Assembly (NCBI GenBank): GCA_030146875.1
Contig: JASLAX010000157.1
Span: forward strand, 1 to 27,009
Length of the DNA: 27,009 nt
Origin: Longimicrobiaceae bacterium
Lineage (GTDB): Bacteria; Gemmatimonadota; Gemmatimonadetes; Longimicrobiales; Longimicrobiaceae
Direction: 5' to 3'
Shown here: positions 1 to 10,199 of the stretch, piece by piece
Position numbering within the stretch: position 1 is the first letter of the stretch
Layout: every line of letters starts with the position of its first letter
Notes under the pieces: generated by a model
The model's input: only the letters and a program-made list of their open reading frames with translations
Database searches by the model: none
What the model was told of the DNA's origin: nothing
Program-made: the position numbers and the translations under genes

Positions 1-866
<866 letters not shown>

Positions 867-911
867 AGGGGCGGACCGCGGGAGGGGTGCTGGGTTTCGC
901 GTGGGAGGAGC

Positions 912-944
912 GCGTCCCCGCCCGGCGGCGCCGGGCGGGGACGC
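912..944 (-). terminator. GC-rich hairpin between clpP and clpX
   Basis: Perfect 15-bp inverted repeat (arms 912-926 and 930-944, 3-nt loop) beginning 11 bp after the clpP stop. No T-run follows on the minus strand, so it may be a partial terminator or an RNA-stability element that sets clpX below clpP rather than a full stop. Confidence 0.5.
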
Positions 945-954
945 CGGCGCGCGC

Positions 955-1581
955 TCATCGCGTGCCGGTCTCCGCCATCTCGTGCTCGACCTCGACCACC
1001 TCCCCGCGGCGGGCGATGACGTGGTCGATCAGGCCGTAGTCCTTCGCCTGGTCCGGGGACATGTAGCGGTCCCGGTCCAGGTCCTCCTCGATCCGCTCCA
1101 CCGACTGGCCGGTGTTCTCGGCGTACATGTGGTTCATGCGCTCGCGGATGTACAGGAGCTCGCGGGCCGCGATCTCGATGTCCGCGGCCGTGCCCTGCCC
1201 GCCGCCCGACGGCTGGTGCATCATGATGCGGGCGTTGGGGAGCGAGGAGCGCTTCCCCTTCTCGCCGCCCGCCAGGAGGAACGACGCCATGCTGGCCGCC
1301 ATGCCCATGCAGATCGTGGCCACCGGCGCCTTCAGGAAGCGCATGGTGTCGTAGATGGCCATGCCCGCGTACACCGACCCGCCCGGCGAGTTGATGTACA
1401 GGTAGATGTCCTTCTCCGGGTTGTCCGCCTCCAGGAAGAGCAGCTGCGCGATGATGACGTTGGCCACGTCGTCGTTGATCGGGCTGCCCAGGAAGACGAT
1501 GCGGTCCATCAGGAGCCGCGAGAAGATGTCGTAGCTCCGCTCGCCGCGGCTGGAGCGCTCGATCACGTAGGGTGCGTACAT
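955..1581 (-). CDS. clpP: ClpP, ATP-dependent Clp protease proteolytic subunit
   Basis: Serine peptidase (family S14) forming the tetradecameric proteolytic chamber used with ClpX. The protein is 208 aa, the normal length. The catalytic triad is visible: Ser97 in GMAASMAS, His122 in MMHQPSGG and Asp171 in DRDRYMSP. The oxyanion/substrate strand motif INSPGGSV is at 63-70. The ATG at 1581 is preceded by GAGGAG at a suitable distance. There is no long propeptide; residues 1-20 (MYAPYVIERSSRGERSYDIF) match the processed N-terminus of typical ClpP. It starts 48 bp after the tig stop and is presumably co-transcribed with it. Single-copy status cannot be judged from this window. Confidence 0.97.
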   Translation of the reverse strand: MYAPYVIERSSRGERSYDIFSRLLMDRIVFLGSPINDDVANVIIAQLLFLEADNPEKDIYLYINSPGGSVYAGMAIYDTMRFLKAPVATICMGMAASMASFLLAGGEKGKRSSLPNARIMMHQPSGGGQGTAADIEIAARELLYIRERMNHMYAENTGQSVERIEEDLDRDRYMSPDQAKDYGLIDHVIARRGEVVEVEHEMAETGTR

Positions 1582-1629
1582 TGGGCCTTGCTCCTCGGTA
1601 CGGTGACGGGTTCGGGAACCGCCCAGACC

Positions 1630-2904
1630 TCAGGCGACGTTGTTCTGCGACACGAGGTACTGGAACACCCGGTCCTCGGTGATCTCGTTCTCCAGCGCCT
1701 GCAGCTGCCCCGACTTCTCCAGCTCCAGCCACACCTGCGAGGGGGTGCGCCCCTGCTGCGTGGCGATCTGCTCCACGCGCGCGTCCACGTCGTCCTGCGT
1801 GGCGCGCAGCCCCTCGCGGTCGGCCAGGGTCTCCACCACCAGCATGCGCTTCAGCGAGGCCTCGGCCTGGGGCCGCAGGGCTTCGCGGAACTGCGAGATT
1901 CGTTCCTCCTGCTCCGCGTCGCGGGGCCGCTTGTCGCGCTCGCCGGTGCCCGTCATGAAGTCCAGGTAGCGGTCGACCATGGAGTCCGGCACGTCGAACG
2001 GGTTGGCCTCCACGATCTGCTGCACCAGGTGGCTGCGAAGCTCGTTCTCGGCGCGCTTCCCGGCGTCCTCCTTCAGGTCCTGCAGGATCCGCTCGCGCAG
2101 CGCGCCCACGTCGGCGAAGTCGCCCAGCGAGCGGGCCAGCTCGTCGTCCATCTCCGGCAGCTCGCGGCGGCGGCCGGTGAGCAGCTTGAGGTGCAGGCGC
2201 TGCTCGTTGCCGCGCTGCGCCTCGTCGGGGAAGTCGTCGGGGAAGCGGGCGGTGAAGTCGCCCTCCTCGCCCACGCCCAGCGACAGGATGGCCGCCTCGA
2301 TGTCGGGGATGGCCTGCCCCTCGCCCAGCGCGAAGCGGTACGGCTGGGCCTCGGCACCCTCCTCGTCCAGGTCGGTGATCTCCACCGTCACCTCGTCGCC
2401 CGTCTCGGCGCGGGCGCCCTGGTCCAGCGGGTGCATGACGGCGCGGTCCACGCGCAGGCGCTCCAGCACCGAGTCCACCTCGGCCTCGCCCACCTCCAGA
2501 GAGGGGCGCACCACGTGGAAGCCGTTGATGCGCTCCAGCTTGGGCTCGGGCTGCACCTCGAACTCGACCTCGAACACCAGGTCGCTGCGCTCCTCGTACT
2601 GGACGTTCTCCACCATCCCCTGGGTGATGGGATGGAAGCCGCTCTGGTCCAGCGCCTCGCGGTAGGCGTCCTGGATCACGCGGTCCAGCGTCTCCTGCTC
2701 GATCTGCGGCGCGAACTGCCGCTCGACCAGGTTGGAGGGGGTCTTTCCCTTGCGGAAGCCGGGAAGGCGAACGCTTCCCGCGACCTTCTGCGCGACCGAC
2801 CGGCGGGTGCGCTGCACGCGCTCCTGCGGGACGGTGACGATGAGGCGGCGGCTCCAGGACCTGGGCTCCTGGACGGTGACGAGGAGATCGTTGGGTTCGG
2901 CCAT
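1630..2904 (-). CDS. tig: Trigger factor, ribosome-associated chaperone
   Basis: Trigger factor binds the ribosome exit tunnel near L23 and shields nascent chains. The protein is 424 aa, close to the family's ~430. The ribosome-binding signature GFRKGKTP is at residues 49-56. A central FKBP-like domain follows (GDEVTVEITDLDEEG through the ALGEGQAIPDIE segment), then the helical C-terminal chaperone domain. I chose the ATG at 2904 (MAEPNDLL). The reading frame stays open for 62 more codons upstream, but those codons run through the tRNA-Leu gene and are not protein. No good Shine-Dalgarno precedes 2904. It heads the tig-clpP-clpX operon and may be co-transcribed with the tRNA 110 bp upstream. 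Confidence 0.96.
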   Translation of the reverse strand: MAEPNDLLVTVQEPRSWSRRLIVTVPQERVQRTRRSVAQKVAGSVRLPGFRKGKTPSNLVERQFAPQIEQETLDRVIQDAYREALDQSGFHPITQGMVENVQYEERSDLVFEVEFEVQPEPKLERINGFHVVRPSLEVGEAEVDSVLERLRVDRAVMHPLDQGARAETGDEVTVEITDLDEEGAEAQPYRFALGEGQAIPDIEAAILSLGVGEEGDFTARFPDDFPDEAQRGNEQRLHLKLLTGRRRELPEMDDELARSLGDFADVGALRERILQDLKEDAGKRAENELRSHLVQQIVEANPFDVPDSMVDRYLDFMTGTGERDKRPRDAEQEERISQFREALRPQAEASLKRMLVVETLADREGLRATQDDVDARVEQIATQQGRTPSQVWLELEKSGQLQALENEITEDRVFQYLVSQNNVA

Positions 2905-3014
2905 TCCGGCGGTCGCGGTCGAGCGGTGGAGACGATGGAGCGGGCGCGTCGCCGGCCCGGTGGCCAGCTCCGCGTCCGCGCGGCGGCGCCCCGTGGGGGA
3001 CGGCCGGACGGGCG

Positions 3015-3096
<82 letters not shown>

Positions 3097-3113
3097 CCGG
3101 TATCGGAATCGGA

Positions 3114-3143
3114 AATATAAGGCGCCGGGCGCGGGGGGGTCAA
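3114..3143 (-). promoter_or_regulatory. Promoter of tRNA-Leu (and possibly tig-clpP-clpX)
   Basis: On the minus strand: -35 TTGACC (3143-3138), 18-nt spacer, -10 TATATT (3119-3114). The -10 ends 18 bp before the tRNA 5' end, giving a short leader. The -35 hexamer lies in the loop of the hairpin at 3127-3159. Confidence 0.6.
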
Positions 3144-3159
3144 CCGAACCCCCGCGCCC
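3127..3159 (-). terminator. Terminator-like hairpin of the HtrA-family protease gene
   Basis: Perfect 11-bp stem (arms 3127-3137 and 3149-3159, 11-nt loop) starting 15 bp after the stop of the protease gene. On the minus strand it is followed after GGCGCC by TTATATTT, which also contains the -10 of the tRNA promoter. Confidence 0.55.
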
Positions 3160-3174
3160 CTCCCGGCCGCGGGC

Positions 3175-4692
3175 CTAGCGCGGCAGGCGGACGTTGACGA
3201 TCCCGCGTCCCCCGTTGCGGAAACCCAGCGACAGCGACACCACCTGGCTGGGGCGCTTGCGGTCCAGGGCGCGGCGCAGGTCGGCGGGCTCGCGCACCGC
3301 CTGCCCGTCCACGCTCAGGATGCGCGTGCCCTCGGCGATCCCCGCCCGCTGGGCCACGCTGTACGGCGCCACGGCAGTCACCACGAGCCCTTCCTTGCCG
3401 GTGAGGCCGTACCGGCGCGTCACCTCGGGGGTGGCCGGCGACACCGAGACGCCCAGCTTCTCCGCCGAGGCGGGCGGCGCCTCGGCCCGCGGGGCGGCGG
3501 GCGACTCGGGGGCGGGCGCCTCGGCCAGCGTCACCTTCACCTGCCGGCGGTCGCCGTAGCGCACCACGTCCAGCGTCACCTCGTCGCCGGGGCGGAAGCC
3601 GGCCACGATGCGCTGGAACTGCCCCACGCGCTCCACCGCCCGCCCGTTCACCGCCACGATCACGTCGCCGGCGCGGAGCCCGGCCCGGCGCGCGGGGGAC
3701 TCGGGCGGGAAGTCCTGCGCCACCACGCCCTGGATGCGCGGCAGGCGGAAGACCTCGGCGTCCTCGGGGGTGACGGGCGTGACCTGCACGCCCAGCGCGG
3801 GGCGCCGCACCTTGCCGTAGCGCACCAGGTCGTCGGCGATGCGGCGGGCCAGGTCGATGGGCACGGCGAAGCCGTACCCCGAGTAGAAGCCGGTGGGCGA
3901 CGCGATGGCCGAGTTCACCCCGATCACCTCGCCGCGCAGGTTCACCAGCGGGCCGCCGGAGTTCCCCGGGTTGATGGGGGCGTCGGTCTGGATGAAGTCC
4001 TCGATGGCCCAGGCGCTGCCGCTGCTCTGCTGGATCAGCCCGTTCAGCGCCCGCCCCTTGGCGCTCAGGATGCCGCTGGTGACCGTGGTCCCCAGGTCCA
4101 GCGGGTTGCCGATGGCCAGCACCCACTCGCCGATCCGCGAGTCCTCGGAGCGCCCCAGCCGCACCGCGGGGAGCGAGGCGCCGGCCTCCACCTTCACCAC
4201 CGCGATGTCGGTGTTGGGGTCGCGCCCCACCAGCCGCGCGTCGAGCTGCCGGTTGTCCTGCAGCACCACGGTGATGCGGGTGGCGCCCTCCACCACGTGG
4301 TTGTTGGTCAGGATGTAGCCCTCGGGCGCGATCACGAACCCCGAGCCGCTGGAGGCGCGCGGCGCGTTGTGCTGCTCGTCGTCCGGTAGCCGGAACGGCA
4401 TCATCTCCCGCAGCTCCTCGGGGATGCGCGCGCCGCGGCCGCGGCGCCCGGGGCGCTCGGTCTCGATCGAGACCACCGCCGGGGTGACCGACTCGGCGAT
4501 GGAGATGAACGCCTCGCTGAGGTCGGCGACGGGCTTCACGTCGCGGCGCGAGGGCGGGGCGGACGCCTGCAGCAGGGTGGCGGCCTGCGAGCGGGAGGTC
4601 CAGTCCAGCCCGGACGCCACCGCCACGCCGCCCAGGAAGGCGGCGGCGGTCCAGCCCACCAGGCGAGCCTTGGCGCGTACGGGGTCGAGCAT
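3175..4692 (-). CDS. Do/HtrA-family periplasmic serine protease with two PDZ domains
   Basis: DegP/DegQ-type protease (MEROPS S1C) for extracytoplasmic protein quality control. The protein is 505 aa. Residues 12-28 form a hydrophobic signal or anchor segment. The trypsin-like domain carries His132 (TNNHVV), Asp162 (PNTDIAV) and Ser245 (GNSGGP). PDZ1 spans about 298-390, an Ala/Pro/Glu-rich linker about 393-414, and PDZ2 about 416-500. The length and domain order match DegQ/MucD proteins. No clear lipobox is seen, so it is either periplasmic or membrane-anchored by the N-terminal segment. It lies 176 bp downstream of dnaK on the same strand but separated by a hairpin, so it may have its own promoter. 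Which Deg paralogue it is cannot be settled here. Confidence 0.93.
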   Translation of the reverse strand: MLDPVRAKARLVGWTAAAFLGGVAVASGLDWTSRSQAATLLQASAPPSRRDVKPVADLSEAFISIAESVTPAVVSIETERPGRRGRGARIPEELREMMPFRLPDDEQHNAPRASSGSGFVIAPEGYILTNNHVVEGATRITVVLQDNRQLDARLVGRDPNTDIAVVKVEAGASLPAVRLGRSEDSRIGEWVLAIGNPLDLGTTVTSGILSAKGRALNGLIQQSSGSAWAIEDFIQTDAPINPGNSGGPLVNLRGEVIGVNSAIASPTGFYSGYGFAVPIDLARRIADDLVRYGKVRRPALGVQVTPVTPEDAEVFRLPRIQGVVAQDFPPESPARRAGLRAGDVIVAVNGRAVERVGQFQRIVAGFRPGDEVTLDVVRYGDRRQVKVTLAEAPAPESPAAPRAEAPPASAEKLGVSVSPATPEVTRRYGLTGKEGLVVTAVAPYSVAQRAGIAEGTRILSVDGQAVREPADLRRALDRKRPSQVVSLSLGFRNGGRGIVNVRLPR

Positions 4693-4806
4693 CGCGGGTT
4701 CCGGGGTGCGGGGGTGGCGGGCCGGCGGCCGGCCCCTGCTGCCAATCTATCGGATCCGGGGTGCCGGCGGCACCGCCTGCGGGGTTGTACGGGGGCCTTG
4801 CAAGCT

Positions 4807-4842
4807 CCCGGCCCCGCCTCCCTCACGGGCGGCGGGGCCGGG
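4807..4842 (-). terminator. Hairpin downstream of dnaK
   Basis: Perfect 12-bp inverted repeat (4807-4818 and 4831-4842, 12-nt loop) placed 26 bp after the dnaK stop on the minus strand. It is GC-only with no U-tract. It probably limits read-through from dnaK into the downstream protease gene. Confidence 0.55.
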
Positions 4843-4868
4843 GACCCCCTGCGTCGCGGCCGGATCGG

Positions 4869-6818
<1,950 letters not shown>

Positions 6819-6994
6819 GGGCTCTCCTTCGTAGTTTCGTGGGGGTAGAAGCACGGGCGCGGGGCGCCTCGCGGGGGCGCACCCCGCCGGGCGGTGCTGC
6901 CGGGGGAGAGGGCAACGCCCATGCCATGCGGGACATCCGTTTTCCCGCCGATCCGGCGTCCCGGTCCGCCAGATTGACGCACCGGCCCGCGCGG

Positions 6995-7023
6995 TTGACG
7001 GGCCCGCCGGCGCGGCGCATCTT
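6995..7023 (+). promoter_or_regulatory. Candidate promoter of the purine nucleoside phosphorylase gene
   Basis: TTGACG at 6995-7000, 17-nt spacer, weak -10 CATCTT at 7018-7023, then Shine-Dalgarno AAGGGAG (7034-7040) and ATG at 7045. A second TTGACG lies 21 bp upstream at 6974-6979. The -10 resembles the TATCTT at 21046-21051, but the match to the sigma-70 consensus is poor. Confidence 0.35.
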
Positions 7024-7044
7024 CTCCCGCTTCAAGGGAGCCCC

Positions 7045-7893
7045 ATGACGAGCAGACGATCCATCGAAGACACCGTCGCGTTCCTGCGGGAGCGCGTGAC
7101 CCGCGCCCCGCACGCGGTCCTGGTCCTGGGCTCCGGCCTGGGCGGCTTGGCCGACGAGATCGAGGACCCGGTCCGCATCCCCTTCGCCGACATCCCGGGC
7201 TTCCCGCGCTCCACGGTGGCCGGGCACGCGGGTGCGCTCGTCGTGGGCCGGATGGACGGGGTGGAGGTGGCGGCCATGCAGGGCCGCTTCCACCTGTACG
7301 AGGGGTGGGCCACGGAGGACGTGGCGCTCCCCGTCCGCGCGCTGGCGGCGCTGGGGGCGGAGACCATGCTGCTGACCAACGCGGCGGGCGGGGTGCGGCC
7401 GGGGATGCGCCCGGGCGACCTGATGCTGATCGCGGACCACATCAACCTGATGGGCCGCAACCCGCTGATCGGCGCCGTGGTGCCCGGCGAGGAGCGCTTT
7501 CCCGACATGTCGGACCCGTACGACGCCGGGTTCCGCCGCGTCGCGGAGGAGACGGCGCGCGAGCTGGGGATCCCCATCGTGCAGGGCGTCTACGCCGCCG
7601 TCCTGGGTCCGTCGTACGAGACGCCGGCGGAGATCCGTATGATCGCGCGGCTCGGCGCGGACGCCGTCGGCATGTCCACCGTGCCGGAGGTGATCGTGGC
7701 GCGGGCGATGGGGATCCGCTGCCTGGGCATCTCCTGCATCACCAACCTGGCGGCCGGGCTGGGAGGCGACCGCCTGTCGCACGAGGAGGTGATGGAGGTG
7801 GGGGCGCAGGTGCGCGACCGCCTGGCCGAGCTGGTCCGCGCCGTCCTCCCCAGGATCGCCGCGCCGAACAGCCCTTCCGAGGCGGCGACCTGA
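7045..7893 (+). CDS. Purine nucleoside phosphorylase (trimeric, PNP/MTAP family)
   Basis: Cleaves purine (deoxy)nucleosides with phosphate to free base and (deoxy)ribose-1-phosphate in purine salvage. The protein is 282 aa. Family landmarks: phosphate-binding GSGLGG at 29-34, GHAGALV at 60-66, QGRFHLYEG at 79-87, TNAAGG at 111-116, base-binding Glu192 in GPSYETPAE and Asn234 in SCITNLAAG. Glu plus Asn at these positions fits the guanine/hypoxanthine-preferring trimeric PNP rather than MTA phosphorylase. The ATG at 7045 has AAGGGAG 4 bases upstream. It is a single gene divergent from dnaK, with structured intergenic DNA after it. The symbol could be punA or deoD by different conventions, so none is given. 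Confidence 0.94.
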   Translation: MTSRRSIEDTVAFLRERVTRAPHAVLVLGSGLGGLADEIEDPVRIPFADIPGFPRSTVAGHAGALVVGRMDGVEVAAMQGRFHLYEGWATEDVALPVRALAALGAETMLLTNAAGGVRPGMRPGDLMLIADHINLMGRNPLIGAVVPGEERFPDMSDPYDAGFRRVAEETARELGIPIVQGVYAAVLGPSYETPAEIRMIARLGADAVGMSTVPEVIVARAMGIRCLGISCITNLAAGLGGDRLSHEEVMEVGAQVRDRLAELVRAVLPRIAAPNSPSEAAT

Positions 7894-8241
7894 CGGAGTA
7901 GCGGGGCGCGGGAGTGGACGTCGTCCTCCTGCGAGGGCCGGCGTCCGCCGGAGCATCTGGCTCTCGCCGCACCCCGCTCTCGCACGGAGTAGAGCGGGTG
8001 GACGTGGGGCGGTGCGGGTGGAGGCCTCGTCTCGTTCCCGCGGCGGCCCCCCCAACCCCCGGCCCCTCCCGCACGAGGAGGGAGGGGTGACGGTCGCCGG
8101 CGGCTCCCGCGGGAGGCGCGGACGAGGCGGATCGGTGGGCGCCGTACCCGGCCCGCGTTCTCCTTCCGTTGGACCTCCGTCTCCCTTTGCGGACGCCGAC
8201 GCACTCCCCGCGCGACCGCCCGACCCCCGAAGCACCATCCG
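7894..8241 (+). other. 348-bp gene-free region with two hairpins
   Basis: I see no credible gene in this gap between the phosphorylase and the cyclase operon. It holds a nested hairpin at 7967-8017 (inner 8-bp stem CCCGCTCT/AGAGCGGG at 7973-7980 and 7991-7998; outer CCGCAC/GTGCGG at 7967-7972 and 8012-8017) and a second 8-bp hairpin at 8063-8070/8080-8087. Either could end transcription from the phosphorylase gene. No convincing promoter for the downstream operon is visible. Confidence 0.5.
8063..8087 (+). terminator. CCCCTCCC/GGGAGGGG hairpin
   Basis: Perfect 8-bp stem with a 9-nt loop, no T-run after it. It could be a weak terminator or a copy of a short dispersed GC-rich repeat; its copy number elsewhere is unknown. 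Confidence 0.3.
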
Positions 8242-9444
8242 ATGTCCCCTCCCGCCGTCACCCCTGGACGCTGGCTCCGGCTGCGGAGACGCGCTCTGCA
8301 CGGCCTGCTCGCCGGTGGGGCCGCGGCCGCGGCGGCGCTCGCCCTGCGCCCGACGCGGGCGATGGAGGTGGCGGAGCTCAAGAGCCACGACCTGCGCGCG
8401 TCCCGCCTGGCGGACGCCGGCGACGCGGACACGAGCATCGTGGTGGTGCAGGTGGACGACCGCACGCTGATGGCGCTGCGCGACTCGGTGGGTCGCTGGC
8501 CGTTCCCGCGGCGCGTGCACGCCTCCGTGGTGGAGTACCTCGCCTACGCGGGCGCGAGGCTGGTCGTGTTCGACGTGGCGTTCCCGGAGCCGGACCGCGG
8601 CGACCCGCTCTCCGACTCCGCGTTCGCGGAGGCGATCGGCGGGGCGGGGAACGTCGTCCTCCCCGCCACCTTCGCGCCGGGCGACGCGGACGACCGCGCC
8701 CGCAACGCCGTCCTGGCGCCGGGGTGGAGCCCCATCCTCGACCGCTTCGCGGTGGAGACGGCGGCGGGCGTGGGGATGCCGGATTGGCCGCGCATCGACC
8801 TTCCCCTGCCGATGCTGGCGGCCGGCGCGGCGGGGATCGGCAACATCCACATGGCGGCGGACACCGCGGACGGGACGCTGCGGCGCGACCGGCCGCTCGG
8901 GGCGTACGACGGACGGGTCTATCCGTCGCTCGCCCTGGCCGCGGCGCGCCTGCTGGACGGCGCGCGCTTCGGCGGCGCGGTCTCGGCGGACGAGGGGGAG
9001 CTCCGCGTGGGGCCCACGCGGGTGCCGCTGCACGACGGGCGTCTCCTGCTCCGCTGGCACGGCGCGCTCTCGGACGAGCGGCGCCCCGTCTATCGCACGT
9101 ACTCCTACTTCCAGCTCTCCACCAGCTACGACCGCGTCGCGACCGGGTACCCGCCCGTGGTGCCCCCGGAGGAGCTTCGCGGCAAGACGGTGTTCGTCGC
9201 CACCAACGCGGCGGGGCTGCTCGACCTGCGCGTGACGCCGGTGGGGTCGCGCGAGCCGGGCGTCATCCTGCACGCCACCGCGCTGGACAACCTGCTGCAC
9301 GGCGACTGGATCCGCCGCGCTCCGCCGTGGGCGAACGCGGGCGCCGTCGTGGTCGCCTCGCTCCTGGCGGCGCTGCTGGTGTCGCTGGTCGGATCGGCGG
9401 GGGCGGGGACGGCCGCGGGGCTGGCGGTCGTCGCCGCGGCGGTC

Positions 9445-9454
9445 GGGGGGGGGG
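9445..9454 (+). repeat. G10 homopolymer tract at frameshift 1
   Basis: Ten consecutive G followed by T and six more G (9456-9461), within the transmembrane part of the cyclase. One base too many here separates the CHASE2 half from the catalytic half. Loss of one G gives an uninterrupted reading through the membrane region. Confidence 0.9.
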
Positions 9455-9852
9455 TGGGGGGCGTACGCCGCCGGGTGGTGGCTGGACGTCGCCGCGCCCG
9501 CCGCCGGAGCGACCATGGCGCTGGGCCTCTCCCTGGCGTGGAGCTGGACGACGGAGGGGCGCGACCGGCGGCGGGTGCGCGACCTCTTCTCGCGCTACGT
9601 GGCGCCGGAGCACGTCCGCCGCCTGGTGGACGAGCACGAGACGCTGCGCCTGGGCGGCGCGCGGGCGACGGTGACGCTGCTCTTCAGCGACATCCGCGGC
9701 TTCACCTCCATCTCCGAGGCGCTCCCGGCGGAGAGCGTGGTGGAGATGCTGAACGAGTACCTGGAGCGGATGGCGGCGACGGTCTTCCGCCACGGCGGCA
9801 CGCTCGACAAGTTCATCGGAGACGCCGTGATGGCGTTCTGGGGGGCGCCCAT

Positions 9853-9858
9853 CCCCCC
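9853..9858 (+). repeat. C6 run at frameshift 2
   Basis: Six C after MAFWGAPI. With five C the reading continues as PQADHARRAADAALEMLDEL, which is normal for class III cyclases; with six it goes into Arg/Pro-rich shadow sequence. Confidence 0.85.
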
Positions 9859-10199
9859 AGGCCGACCACGCCCGCCGCGCCGCCGACGCCGCGCTGGAGA
9901 TGCTGGACGAGCTGGAGCGCCTGAACGCGAGGTGGCGGGCGCAGGGCCGGCCGGTGACGCTGCGCATCGGGATCGGCATCCACACCGGGGAGGCGATCGT
10001 GGGCAACATCGGCTCCCTGTCGCACAAGCTGGACTACACCGCCATCGGCGACACCGTGAACCTGGCGAGCCGCCTGGAGGGGCTCAACAAGGAGCACGGG
10101 ACGAGCGCCATCGTGAGCGACGCCACCCGAGCGGCGCTGGGCGACGGGTACCTGACCCGCCCGCTGGACGAGGTGAAGGTGAAAGGAAAGGAGGAGCCG

